Source: Mesocentrotus franciscanus (taxonomy: Eukaryota; Echinodermata; Echinoidea; Camarodonta; Strongylocentrotidae). From it: 64,000 bases of DNA. Of the stretch, positions 1 through 11,030 are shown piece after piece. A program made the position numbers and the translations under genes. The notes below the pieces were generated by a model. That model saw only the letters and a program-made list of their open reading frames with translations, did not search any database and was not told the origin of the DNA. The DNA lies in NCBI GenBank assembly GCA_037976565.1, contig CP137666.1, positions 8,364,592 to 8,428,591 of the forward strand, in the 5' to 3' direction. Numbering within the stretch: the stretch's first letter is position 1; every line of letters begins with the position of its first letter.

Positions 1-325
1 TCACTCATGAGTCTGTGACGTCCTGTCCTCACTATCCACTAATTTTTGTCTTTATATTGATAATGTAAATTTCCTATTTTCTCCCTAAGAATCTTATTTC
101 TTCACACCAGCATCCAAGTTAGATTGATAGTAATATGTTTTTGTGTGGATGCACATATGAAATGTCATGCACGCAATATGATACAAATCATATAACCTGG
201 GCAAAGGCATGGGGAAATCAAGTTTTAGGGGAAATCAAGTTTTAGGGGATAAAAAGGGAAATTTATGGGATTAAACTACATAAAGCAATTGATAAATAGT
301 GAGGACATGACATCACAAACTGATA
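1..325. mobile_element. inverted-repeat DNA element touching the window edge
   Basis: Bases 1-35 and 296-324 are imperfect reverse complements (core ATAGTGAGGACA on the right arm, GTCCTCACTAT on the left). This fits a short nonautonomous DNA transposon with terminal inverted repeats of about 29 bp. The left end may lie outside the window, so no target duplication can be judged. The interior is AT-rich and has no ORF. Bases 326-560 show nothing I can name. Confidence 0.45.
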
Positions 326-544
326 ACCAAATTGGCAATTTGTGTAGTGATTTCCATTGTTCCATAGTTTTACATACTTTTTCAAAAATTCATAACTTTC
401 TTATCCGATTTTGCTCAAACTTTTTTTGATTGGTTTGTCTGATTTTTCTGCTTCTATTGAAAGTAAGTTATTTTTGGAGTGGACTTGGACTTTAATAAAT
501 ATTTCTGTTTGTATGTATACTCTGCTTAAATAGTTTATATGTTC

Positions 545-1145
545 TCAATTTATTAATTGCCATTTACACAATCACTACATAAATCCATCAAGAACTGGCG
601 GTGGTAAAAGTCTTCCATTTTGGTTTCTAATTCTTCTCCAACTACTCTATCACTATAGGTAATATCATACAATTTTAAACAATCATGAATTTCATCCACA
701 AATTACTTGAATCCCCTGAGAAGCTGGTGCATATTTCCTAACCAGCATTCACAATTATTTTCAGTCATCTTTTTGTTTTCTTGGAAAGAGTGGTATAATA
801 ATGAATCAGTACTTATATTTCTCATTTGTGCATATTAAATACTTCCCCAAGTTTCAACAAATTTGTATAATGAAAGGGTACCAGATGGCTGCTTTTTTTT
901 ATTAACACCTAAAACATTTCTCAACCATTGTAAGTGAACACTCTGTATTTCATTTCTTAAATAAGTTTTGGAGTTACCTTTTAAAAGTTTCGCTAAATTG
1001 TCAAAGTTGACGGTAAAAGCGCCCCATACCTCTGATCCATACAAATGTATTGGTTTTAGCAAAGAGTCAAATAATTGTGTTGCTATTTGTATATTAGGGA
1101 GGTCCGTGATACCCGAATGATTGCAATAATTTAAATAAAACTCTC
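545..1145 (-). pseudogene. non-LTR retrotransposon, 3' end of reverse transcriptase ORF
   Basis: Read on the minus strand, bases 1130 to about 560 encode the region after the RT palm of a non-LTR element. The segment LPNIQIATQLFDSLLKPIHL leads into YGSEVWG, followed by VHLQWLRNVLGVNKK. The LYGSEVWG and LGVNKK motifs are typical of the post-RT region of LINE ORF2 proteins. The frame breaks at several stops, and neither the catalytic FADD box nor the endonuclease is present, so this is a dead 3' fragment. It lies opposite to the plus-strand LINEs that follow. Confidence 0.7.
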
Positions 1146-1389
1146 TTTGATTTATCTGCTAGATTAACCCTAAGATTGTATTGAAAGAGCCACAAGTATA
1201 GTAGTTAATGCATCTTATGCTGCGGAATATGAAGCCAAGTGTTAGTGTCATCAGTCATCCTAGGCCTAGCTTCAAAACCTATCTGCTCTGTGAAAGAACT
1301 GCCTTCTACGAACCCTCACAAATCACAGAACAAGTGTGAGTGCTGCTAACCTGGCCTCATCACTGACCTTCTCTGACTCTCTGCACCTA
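1146..1389. other. unassigned spacer or LINE 5' leader
   Basis: No clear ORF. It lies directly upstream of the PHD finger of the next LINE and may be its 5' leader, but nothing in the sequence proves this. Confidence 0.3.
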
Positions 1390-1425
1390 CACTGCACAAA
1401 TGGAAAAAACTGCTTGATCATGCCA

Positions 1426-1612
1426 AAAAATCCAAATTTCCATGTGGATCATGTGGGAAAGCTTTGACATGGAAAACTAAGGCCATTCAATGCGAAGGTG
1501 TCTGTGAGCAATGGTTCCATGCAGAATGTGTCCATTTCAACTCGACAGAGTACAGTGACATGGTTAACAGCTCTGTAGTACTAGTATGGATATGCAACAT
1601 ATGTGGAATGCA
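1426..1612 (+). pseudogene. PHD-like zinc finger of LINE A ORF1
   Basis: This frame reads CGSC, then IQCEGVCEQWFHAEC, then WICNICG. That is the Cys4-His-Cys3 pattern of a PHD finger: CX2C, CX3C, HX2C and CX2C, with the conserved Trp before the last Cys pair. It sits just upstream of the endonuclease, as in PHD-carrying CR1-like elements. No start codon is clear, and the reading frame fails downstream. All eight ligand residues survive although the element is dead. Confidence 0.7.
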
Positions 1613-1834
1613 CAATATTTTGTATCTCTAACCTGGAACTAGTCAGCTCTTGTCTTGAGAGCTACAACTCCTTCCACCATCTGAACACTGATGACGTTGA
1701 TCTACCCACAACCACCAATGGAGAAAAGACCTAACAGGACAGTACAACCGAGTTCTCAACTCTTTGTCCTCCAGTGTTTACCTCCTCACCTATAAGGCCC
1801 AAGGAAAATTCCAACACTGAGAACAAGGCCCGAT

Positions 1835-2450
1835 CAAGAGCACTCCGGATACTGAATGTTAATTGCCAGAGCATCAGAGCAAAGAAGCAATCATTTCTTG
1901 TCCTGACACAAGAACACGACCCAGACATTATCATAGGGACAGAATCGTGTTTGAGTCCAGAAGTCAACAACAATGAAGTCTTCCCTACAGACAACTTCAA
2001 TATTGACATCGTGACAGACCTGGTCATGCACATGGTGGGGTATTCATCGCAACTAAAAAAGCTCTCTTGGCTGTACGAGAAGTCGAGCTGGAAACTGATA
2101 GTGAAATACTGTGGTGTAAGATCGACATGACTGGAGCAAGAACTTTACACATTGCTGCTTTCTTCAGACCCTATGAGGGCGATGCAGAAAGCCTCACGGA
2201 ACTCGACAGATCCCTATCCAGACTTCTCCCTACATACTCTGTCATATTAGCCAGAGACTTTAATCTGCCTGGATGGAACTAGAAAAACCAAGTGATTGGC
2301 AACTGTAGAAACCCTGCCCTACATCAAAGATTTGGCACACTGATTGAGGACCATGGCCTTTCACAGCTTGTCACTGAACCAACCAGAGGACAAAATGTGC
2401 CAGACCTTATCCTAGTTAGCAACCCAACATTGGTTACTGCTAGTGGTTCC
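1835..2450 (+). pseudogene. LINE A endonuclease domain
   Basis: The EN domain spans two frames. The first carries LNVNCQSIRAKK and DPDIIIGTESCL, matching EN motifs I and II (N-x-Q-S-I and I-x-x-T-E). After a frameshift near 2040 come AAFFRPYEGD and the altered RDFNLPGWN (usually GDFN). A stop follows directly, and the continuation at 2284-2440 keeps TEPTRGQNVPDLILVSNP. Target-primed reverse transcription elements use this enzyme to nick chromosomal DNA. The frameshift and stop make it nonfunctional. Confidence 0.75.
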
Positions 2451-2454
2451 TGGA

Positions 2455-4430
2455 GTAACTGATCATGACTGCCCTTTTGCCTCTGTTAACATGAAACCAA
2501 CAAGACGCAGCTTAAAGCAGAGAAGGTCCTACTCTACACCAAGGCAGACTTGGAGGAGTTCGCCAAGAGCATGAGATCTATATCTGAGGAGATAGAAAGC
2601 AAGCTACACTCAACCACCTTAAACGAACTGTGGCTCATATTCAAAACAGGATTGGAAAAAGGTGTGGAGAAATTCATCCCTCAAAAGATGACACAGGCTA
2701 AGGGCAAACTACCTTGGGTTACCAATCACATCAGGCAACTTATCGAGAAAAGAGACCGACTGTACAAGAAATTCAAGAAGCATAGGAAACAGGAACCTGG
2801 ACCTATCCCATATGCCATGGAGAAACAGCTACAAGACACCAAGCACAAACTCCAAGCTGAACTCAGGAAGGCATACTGGAATTACCTGGAATCCATCTTC
2901 ACCACAGATGATGAGAATGATGAATCACAGTAGTACGACTTCATGAAACGCTTCTGGAGATTTATCAAGCACAACAGGACTGATAACACTGGCATAGCTG
3001 AACTCATATCAGGAGGACGAGTAGTGACAGAACCCACTGCCAAAGCTGACACCCTAAATCGGCAGTTTGAGAGCATCTTCACTAGAGAAACACCAGTCCT
3101 CCCACATCTCTTGCCAGAAACATCCCCATACCCACTTACCCAGACATGCCAGACATTGAGGTAACAGTCCAGGTGTCGAGAAACTGCTGAAGAAACTCAA
3201 GAACCACAAAGCTCCCAGGCCTGATGGTATAACACCTCAAGTTCTGAAGCAGCTATCCAGCATCATCGCTCCAATCCTTACCAACATCTACAGGATCTCA
3301 TATGACACTGGCGGGATACCCGAGGTCTACAATAAAGGAGACAGATCTGACCCAGGTAACTACCATCCCATATTGCTGACATGTATCTGCTGCAAGCTGC
3401 TAGAACACATCATAGCCAGCAACATGATGAAGCATAGCACACGAAACAACATCCTGTACCCTCTCCAACATGGGTTTCGACAAAACAGGTCCTGTGAACT
3501 CAGGGGCGGATCCAGCCGGCAGCAAGGGAGGGGGCCTAAAAAGGGGCCCACTTCGTGCGAAAATTTGAAAATCGTGCCGGCCGATTTTTCGCTCAGTGGG
3601 GGTAGTGAGCACAATTTTTTTGGCACCCTTGGGCACCAGGAGGGGCCCATCTTCTATTTTTTCAAAAAGGGTGTTTTTACCTGTTTTTTTGCTAGGGAGG
3701 CCCGGGCCCCGGCCCTCCTGGATCCGCCACTGTGTGAACTACAGCTGTTGGGATTCATCTTTGACCTAGCTACACAAGAACCTGGACCAAGGCATACAAA
3801 CGGATGTTCTTGTCATGGATTTCAGTAAAGCATTTGACAAGGTTGGCCACCAGAGACTTCTACGTAAGCTTGAATCCTACGGAGTGAGTGGCAAGACCAA
3901 CACCTGGATCTCAAGCTTCCTTCATCAAAGGAAACAGCAAGTGGTTTTGGATGGATACCAGTCATCAACAGTAGATGTTATTTCTGGCGTGCCCCAGGGC
4001 TCTGTTCTCAGTCCCTGCCTTTTCATCTACTACGTCAACGACCTGCCTGACAAGCTTACATCTCCAGTAAGACTCTTCGCAGATGATGCAATCACCTATC
4101 TTGCTGTCAAGACTCAACAAGACACCCAACTGCTACAAGATGATCTCAACAAAATCAGCGAATGGGCGACAGACTGGATGATGGAACTCAACATCCAGAA
4201 ATGTGAGGTCATCAGAGTCTCTAGGAAAAGGAATATGACCAATCATAACTACACCTTGAACAATGTACTCCTCAAAGTGACTACTATACCTTGGTGTCAC
4301 CATCATAACTGACTTGAAATGGAACCAGCATGTAGCGCACATCTGTCGCAATGCCAACAATACTCTTGCCTTCCTTCGCAGAAATCTCTGTATCAACTCA
4401 CTGAAACTGAAAGCTACCGCCTATAAAGCG
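2455..4430 (+). pseudogene. LINE A reverse transcriptase, interrupted
   Basis: The linker and RT are readable in pieces: KLPWVTNHIRQLIEKRDRLY near 2707, KNHKAPGPDGITPQVLKQL near 3200, and HGFRQNRSC before the insertion. After it come LVMDFSKAFDKVGHQRLL, GVPQGSVLSPCLF and the catalytic box LFADDA near 4076. The last carries Ala where many LINEs have Thr or Cys. Frameshifts occur near 2930, 3160, 3780 and 4280, and a hAT-type element splits fingers from palm. The expected post-RT Cys/His region is missing, because the copy is truncated at about 4430. Confidence 0.8.
3501..3732. mobile_element. nonautonomous hAT element inserted in LINE A
   Basis: The 232-bp insert begins CAGGGGCGGATCCAG and ends CTGGATCCGCCACTG, so the terminal repeats agree at 14 of 15 positions. 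It is flanked by an exact 8-bp duplication, TGTGAACT, at 3493-3500 and 3733-3740. Ends beginning CAG with 8-bp target duplications are diagnostic of the hAT superfamily. No transposase is encoded. Removing the insert plus one duplication restores the RT from ...NRSCE to LQLLGFIFDL. Confidence 0.88.
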
Positions 4431-4524
4431 ACCTGGAAGTGTTTACTCATATTATTTGGGACACCTTTCCACTCTATACTCGGTGTATATTTTATAACTG
4501 GTACAGCAATATATTGAGCTCAAC

Positions 4525-4725
4525 CCAGGTCCCAGGGCACCGAAATACCCTTGCCAGATCTGTGATCGTGCTGTTACGTGGAAGCAGAGCAGTTGCCTGT
4601 AATGATTGCTTACAGTGGTACCATGTAAATTACATGCACATGTCCACTGCTATACCTACAATGCTCTTGGAAATTCCAATGTCTCGTGGCACTGCGTGAA
4701 ATGCGGATTGCCTCAATTTTCTTCT
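4525..4725 (+). pseudogene. PHD-like zinc finger of LINE B ORF1
   Basis: Across two small frameshifts the sequence reads PKYPCQICDRAVTWK, CNDCLQWYHVN and WHCVKCG. This matches CX2C, CX2C, H and CX2C of a PHD finger. The Cys expected after the His is a Tyr here (WYHVNY). The Trp before the last Cys pair is kept. It lines up with the LINE A finger in position and in the phrase KYPC/KFPC. Confidence 0.65.
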
Positions 4726-5490
4726 AGTCTGTTTGACAACTCAACCGAGGTAGTAACAAGAAACTCCTTTGATGCCCTATCTTCTTCGTCATTGTCTTCT
4801 GCCTCCTCTCTCTCCAGTGACTGCCCTACCACCCTTGGCTCTCCCATTGCCATGTCATCTCCTGCTAGAAAAAGAGGCAGGAATCATAAAGGGAATGAAA
4901 AGGCAGTGTTTTCTACATTAACCATCAATTTCCAAAGTATCAAAAACAAAAGAGAGGAACTTGGAGCTCTCATTGATTCCACCAATCCAGATATTATCAT
5001 TGGAACGGAAACGTGGTTAGATACAGATGGGCACAGTTCTGAAATATTTCAAGCTGGATATAATATTATCAGAAAGGACCGGCAAGACAGGTATGGAGGC
5101 GGTGTCCTCATTGCCACAAAGAACAATCTCACCTTTGAACAGTTAACTTGTGACACCCAGTGTGAGAGTGTGTTCATTAAAGTATCACTGAGTGGAAACA
5201 AATCTTTAGTGGTAGGTGCCCTGTACCGCCCCCCCCCCCTTCTAGTGGTGCTGAGTACTTTGAAACACTTTGCTCTTCAGTTGAGAGCACTTGCCAGCAA
5301 CACAGGAACTCTGTGATGGATAGGCAGGGATCTAAACATACCAGGAATCAAATGGGAAACGCTAACATCAGATAGCCAGCGGACCCTACTCAGCTAAGTG
5401 GACGTTTCTTTGATATGCTCCAAAGCTGCAACCTCCAACAAATGGTTGATTTCACAACAAAGAAGGACAACATATTAGATCTCTTCATGA
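4725..5490 (+). pseudogene. LINE B linker and endonuclease domain
   Basis: After a Ser-rich linker (SSSSLSSASSLSSD), the EN domain reads LTINFQSIKNKREELGALI, NPDIIIGTETWLD, RYGGGVLIATKNNL and VVGALYRPP in one frame. A C-run at 5229-5238 is followed by a frame change. DLNIPGIKWETL and DMLQSCNLQQMVDF follow in other frames, ending in NILDLFMSNR. The N-x-Q-S and TETW motifs and the DLN motif are intact in sequence, but the frame is broken. Confidence 0.8.
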
Positions 5491-5499
5491 GTAATCGTA

Positions 5500-7850
5500 T
5501 CACTCCCCAATGGGCTAAACCAGTGAAGCGCAAGATATACCTGTGGAAGAGAGCAGAAGTTCAACAGATGAAAGAGCAGAGTGCATTGTTCAGCAAGTCC
5601 TTTGCTTCTAGATTCAGCGTGGAAAGCTCTGTCCCTGAAATGTGGTTGTCCATCAAATCAAATCTTCTTGAAATCCTGGAACAGCATGTGCCCTCAAAAA
5701 TGTCATCCGTGCAGTACAACCAACCTTGGATAAACACCAAAGTGTATAGTGCTGTCCAGAAGAAAGAAGCCTCAGTATGTGAAAGCAAGGAGCTTAGCTG
5801 GCACCCAAGAAGACTTTTAGAAGTATTGATCCCTGAAGAAAGAGTCAAGATCTGCATGCAAACAAGCATACAATTCAAGATTCAAGATTCAAGATTCAAG
5901 ATTATTTTTATTGGTCCATGCATGCAAACATGCAAACATTACACAGAAATTTTGCTTCCAATGGCTTTATTGACAGTGAAATACAAATGATAGAAAATGC
6001 AATATAACATTTAACAATAGAAAACGATATTCATAAATATGGATAATTATTTATAATGTGCATGTGCCCCTCAATTTCATATTGTCTACAATTACCATGC
6101 ATCATGAATTACCATGTCTCATAATATTGACTACATCAGGAACATCATTTCACCAGAGTCCAAATGCAACCTGAAATGGTTCTGGTCATTCATTAACAGT
6201 AAAAAATGTGGTACAATTGGTGTTGCTCCTCTTAAATCACCAGGAGGAATCATCCAAACTGACTGCACACCCTCAACAAACAGTTTGCATCAGTATTTAC
6301 CAAAGATGAGTGCTCAACTAATATCCCAGACAAAGGTGACAGTCCTTATCCCTCCATGGAGGACATTGACATCTCTCCAGCTGGTGTCAACAAGCTGTTA
6401 TCTGGACTTGATCCCCACAAAGCGACAGGCCCAGATGAAATTTTGGCTAGGTTACTCAAGTTACTTGCTGATGAAGTCACCCCAGTACTTACATTATTCA
6501 AAGCATCTGTTGAACAAGGCGTTATTCCAGATGACTGGAGGATGGCAAATGTTGCTCCTGTGTTTAAGAAAGGAGATAGGAGCAATATAATCCAGAGAAT
6601 TATAGACCCATTTCTCTGACATCTATTCCATGCAAGATCTTAGAGCATATCATCTGTAGCTGCACCATGAGTCACCTTGATGAAAATAACGTCCTTTCAA
6701 ATGCCCAGCATGGATTTCACAAACGTTGTTCATGTATCACCCAACTCATCCTTACCTGTGACGACCTTGCCAAGGGACGAGACAGATGAGAACAGCACGA
6801 CATGATTCTGTTAGATTTCTCAAAGGCCTTTGACAAAGTCCCTCACCATCGACTTCTATACAAACTGAAATTCTATGGCATCCATCAGTCTACACAAAGC
6901 TGGATACAAGACTTCCTCCACAACAGAACACAGAAAGTAGTTCTCAATGGATGTATCTCAGACACTGTCTCAGTCTCATCAGGGGTACTGCAAGGTAGTG
7001 TCCTCGGCCCGCTCCTCTTTCTGCTTTACATCAACAACCTATCTGATAGTGTCTCTTCCCAATCAACAACCAGATTGTTTGCAGATGACTGTCTCCTCTA
7101 CCGCAAGATTTGCTCTCAAGATGATGCAAAAAACGCAAGAGGATCTCAACTTCCTGCAGCAGTGGGAATCAGACTGGTTGATGACATTTAATCCTCAGAT
7201 ATGTCAGACCATCTCGGTCACTAAAAAGAGGACCCCAATCAACAAGACATACTTGATACTCAATCCATGGTCAATCAATGGAAAAGGTCAGCTCTGCCAA
7301 GTATCTTGGTATACACATACAGCAAAACATGAGCTGGAATCACCATATTAGCCTGGTTGCCAAGAAGGCAAAACTCCAATCGTGCCTTCTTGCAATGCAA
7401 CGTGAGCTCCTGCCCAAGAATCATCAAGGTGATATGCTACAAGGCTCTCCTCAGACCTGTCCCGGAATACGGATGCGAAGTGTGGGACCCCTTCACCAAG
7501 GATAATATTCGGAAGCTGGAGATGGATCAACAGCGGTACACCAGATTCGCACAAGTAGTGTCACTAACATGCTCCTTCGTCTGCAGTGGCCCACCCTTGA
7601 AGAAAGCCGAGCTCAGTTCAAGGTGCTAATGATGTACCATATACTCAACTCCTTGGTTGATGTACCAGCTGAACAATACTTCAATCAGGTCTCGACTTCC
7701 CATCGTGGCCATCAAATGAAGATGCATGTCCCATACGCTCGTACTTGCACTTACCAGAAAACCTTCGTTCCTGACACCATCAGACTGGAACGTTCTCCCT
7801 GCAAGTGCAATCACCTGTACCTCAGTAGCCAGCTTTAAGACCGAGGTGCA
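5500..7850 (+). pseudogene. LINE B reverse transcriptase
   Basis: Pieces in order: the linker with NQPWINTKVYSAVQKKE, then after the insert DYIRNIISPESKCNLKWFWS, LDPHKATGPDEI, WRMANVAPVFKKGDRSN, LLDFSKAFDKVPHHRLLYKL, GVLQGSVLGPLLFLLYINNL and the catalytic LFADDC near 7075. Post-RT text includes AKYLGIHIQQNMSWNHHI and LLRPVPEYGCEVWDPF. In GVLQGS, Leu replaces the usual Pro. The C-terminal end reaches the FLTARRLDLPQHC-like region around 7880. At least six frameshifts are needed to read it through. Confidence 0.82.
5868..6112 (-). mobile_element. insert in LINE B: 3' tail of another retroelement, minus strand
   Basis: Between ...ERVKICMQT and DYIRNIISP of LINE B sits foreign AT-rich DNA that starts with about four tandem copies of ATTCAAG. 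Read on the minus strand it has an AATAAA site followed by AATAATCTTGAATC and a (TTGAATC)n tail. This is the layout of a non-LTR 3' end with a microsatellite tail. No coding text survives, so it is a 5'-truncated LINE or a SINE-like copy. Confidence 0.6.
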
Positions 7851-8149
7851 GAAAACACAGTTGCGCTAGGATTGCACCTGTTCTTTTTAACCGCACGTAG
7901 ATTAGATCTTCCACAGCACTGTACATATATATATCTGCACAACTTTAAAAGTACAAAGATACACCGACAACATGGTGGCCTGTACTTCAACATAAGAAGA
8001 AGAAGATAACCAGAACGTCAATGACGTAGCGCTCATCCGCATCTCGCAATAACAAATATCGTAAATTTTATGTGGTACACTTTTGAACTGGTCAAAAAAT
8101 AAAAATTTGATGCCCTGGAAGGGACATAATTTCATTTATGTGTGTGTGA

Positions 8150-9106
8150 TTGGGTTTTTCACAGACGTGTATCAATCAGATATGATTATTTACGTCTGGG
8201 GACCGACCTTTAACGTCACCATCCGAAAGATGTACAAGATTGAATAGAAACTAAAGGAAATTACCATAATCAATTAATGGGGAACAATTTTAAAATTCTG
8301 TGTAGAAGTTTAGTATACCAAAGTTAGCTCTACCAGATAAAGCAAACCAAATCAAAATCGGTCAAGAAATGAGGGAGAAGAAGCAATTTTTGTTATTTTT
8401 GGAATAAATTTGCATAAATTACCATAATTAATTAATGGAGACCAATTTTAAAATTCTGTGTAGAGGTTTAGTACACCAAAGTTCACTCTACCAGATAAAG
8501 CAAACCAAATCAAAATCGGTCATGAAATGAGGGAGAAGAAGCAATTTTTGTTATTTTTGGAATAAATTTGCATAAATTAGCATAGATAATTAATGGAGAA
8601 CAATTTAAAAATTCTGTGTATAAGTTTAGTGTACCAAAGTTAGCTCTACCAGATAAAGCAAACCAAATCAAAATCGGTCAAGAAATGAGGGAGAAGAAGC
8701 AATTTTTGTTATTTTTGGAATAAACTTGCATAAATTACCATAATTAATTAATGGAGAACAATTCTAAAATTCTGTGTAGAAGTTTAGTGTACCAAAGTGA
8801 GCTCTACCAGATAAAGCAAACCAAATCAAAATCGGTCGAGAAATGAAGGAGAAGAAGCATTTTTGGTGATTTCGAATAAATTTGCATAAATTAGCATAGA
8901 TAATGAATTTCACGATTCTGTGTAGAAGTTTTAAATCCCCCTCCTAGCCCTATCATATGAAACAATCAGAATCAAAATCGGTTGAAAAATAACGAAGAAG
9001 AAGCATTTTGAATACTGTGGACGGACGGACGGACGGACGCCGGACGCCACGCCATGGCATAAGCTCATCGGGCCCTTCGGGGCAGATGAGCTAAAAATTA
9101 GACAGA
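8150..9106 (+). mobile_element. pearl-like / Helentron-type nonautonomous element with 158-bp tandem core
   Basis: A 5' unique part (GTCTGGGGACCGACC near 8195) leads into five tandem copies of a 158-bp unit. ATCAAAATCGG starts at 8351, 8509, 8667, 8825 and 8971, giving spacings of 158, 158, 158 and 146. Then come a (GGAC)n tract at about 9018-9040 and a terminal hairpin, AGCTCATC...GATGAGCT, at 9062-9092. Core tandem units of about 160 bp plus an ACGG-type tetranucleotide are the hallmark of pearl elements of bivalves and related Helentron-derived elements. The hairpin runs directly into CTAA, which fits a Helitron CTRR end. No ORF is present. Confidence 0.65.
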
Positions 9107-9189
9107 AATAACCATCTGGTATGGGTAATTCTTTAATAAAACTGACATTATCCTATAACCCCTACATAAATAGTCAATATTGTAAGTAA

Positions 9190-11030
9190 ATTAAAGAATA
9201 ATAAGAGTTGTGGCCATGATGATGCAAGTCTTAAATTATTGAAAAAAGTTGTTCATACTATATCATGTCCTTTAAGTGCGATATTTAATATTTCTTTGTC
9301 TAGAGATAGTACCGGATCAATTAAAACTTGCAAAGATTATACCTGTTTTTAAGAATGGTACTAAAGAAAATGTTTCTAATTATCGACCTATATCTATACT
9401 CCCTGTTTTCTCAAAGATTTTAGAAAGAGCTGTTTATAATCGCCTTTATATGTTTTTAAATAAGTGTAATATTATCACTGAATGCCCATATGGTTTCAGA
9501 CCTGGGCACTCTACATCTAATGCAATTAAGCATTTTATTTATAATGTTTTGAAAACTTTAGAAAATTGTCACATCTTTATGGGCCTTTTTTTTAGATTTA
9601 AGTAAAGCATTTGATACATTAGACCACACTATTTTATTGAAAAAAATTAATTATTATGGTATTCGTCGAGTAACTTTAAAATGATTTGAAAGTTATTTAG
9701 AAAATAGAACCCAATTTGTACAAATAAATAAAGATAAGTCTAATACTGAAATACTTAGATGTGGAGTGCCTCAAGGATCCATCCTTGGACTTCTTTTATT
9801 TATTATTTATGTTAATGACATGTGCAATATTTCTGATAAATTGACGTTTATATTATTTGCTGATGACACAAGTGTTTTTATGTCTCATTCTGATGTCCAG
9901 GTTTTACAAGATATTTTTAAGCAAGAAATTTTTAAACTTTCTTATTGGTTTTTATATAATAAGTTGGTTTTAAACTATGATAAAACTAAGTATATGTTTT
10001 TTACAAATAAAAATATTGATTTTAACAACATTCATTTATGAGTAAATGACCATAAATTTGAACATGTAGATAATCTTAAGTTTTTAGGTATTGTAATTAA
10101 TCATAAATTGAAGTGGCATGAGCATATTAATGTGATGTGTAATAAAATAGCAAAAAATATTGGTATTTTATATAAAGTTCATTTTTATCCCTTAAAAACT
10201 TTAATAACACAATATTTTAATTACTGTATAGACAGTTGCATGGGCAAATTTTAATAAAAATGATATGTTAAGCTTCAAAAGAAAGCAACATTATAACCCA
10301 TTCTCAATATTATGCTCAATTGCTCACTGTAATCCTTTATTTTGTAAACTTGGAATTTTGAATGTAATCAATATGCATAATTTTGATATTGCAGTTTTCA
10401 TGTTTTAATGTTTTAATGGTCATTTGCCTACTTTTTTATCAACGTGTTTTAACTTGAATTGTGATGTGCAAAATTTTAATACTAGAAATGCCCTAAATTA
10501 TCACCTCCCCAAAATAAGAATGACATGTATGAAAAATTCACTATTTTTTAAAGGACCATTATGGAATATAGTATACCTCAGGAAATTTAAAAAAATGCAA
10601 AACTGTCAATCTTTTCAAAATTAAATATAAACAATTTCTGTTAAATAAGTATAATAATCAGTATTTATAGCAACTTTGACACTTTTGTAGAGTGCATTTG
10701 TTACACTCTCTTGCTACTTGCTAGTGTTTTTTCTCTGATTGTACATGACAGTATGTTTTAGTATGTTTTTGTTCTGTTCTTTTGTTCTTGTTTCTTTTTG
10801 TCCTGTAAAGTGTGTGTGTGTGTTTTACAGGTAGGCTTTCATATAAGGAATCCCTCCAGGACCCTCCTTTCTGCCTATTCCAAATGCTCTCATAAATTGC
10901 CACTGACATTGTAATTTTTATCACTAATAAACTATCTTGTTTTTTTATCATTCCATTCTGTATTTGTATGTTTTAAATGTGTTTATGAAGAGTGTTGAAT
11001 GAAATTTGAATTGAATTAAATTATGTATAG
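9190..11030 (+). mobile_element. LINE C: AT-rich non-LTR retrotransposon, RT domain
   Basis: A third, more AT-rich LINE with an RT readable in three pieces. The first has LAKIIPVFKNGTKENVSNYR, PISILPVFSKILERAVYNRL and FGFRPGHSTSNAIK-like text. After a frameshift comes LDLSKAFDTLDHTILLKKI. Then come GVPQGSILGLLLFIIYVNDM and the catalytic LFADDTSVF near 9857. In-frame stops occur at 9682 and 10039. The endonuclease and 5' part are absent. The 3' end, near 10990-11025, carries TTGAATTGAATT, the kind of short repeat on which many CR1/L2-like elements end. Confidence 0.78.

Larger units (their letters stand above)
1390..4435 (+). mobile_element. LINE A: PHD finger + endonuclease + RT retrotransposon, degenerate
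   Basis: One plus-strand non-LTR element can be followed through several frameshifts: a PHD-like finger, an apurinic-type endonuclease, a linker and a reverse transcriptase. PHD domains in ORF1 are known in CR1-like LINEs, which suggests a CR1/jockey-superfamily element. A 232-bp hAT-type insertion interrupts the RT at 3501-3732. The copy stops abruptly after LKLKATAYKA, where a second LINE begins. Stops and frameshifts in every domain show it is inactive. Confidence 0.8.
4480..8010 (+). mobile_element. LINE B: second PHD + endonuclease + RT retrotransposon
   Basis: A second plus-strand LINE with the same order as LINE A (PHD finger, EN, RT) extends to its own 3' end. The 3' untranslated part finishes in an AGAAGA tail near 7996-8008, a usual way for CR1-like elements to end. 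It shares motifs with LINE A but differs in sequence, so the two belong to related but distinct families. Frameshifts, stops, a deletion near 5500 and a foreign insert at 5868-6110 make it inactive. Confidence 0.8.

Noticed and set aside
3360..3828. Open frames across the hAT insert in LINE A
   Set aside because: They read RT sequence into noncoding insert; the 8-bp duplications show the insert is foreign to the gene.
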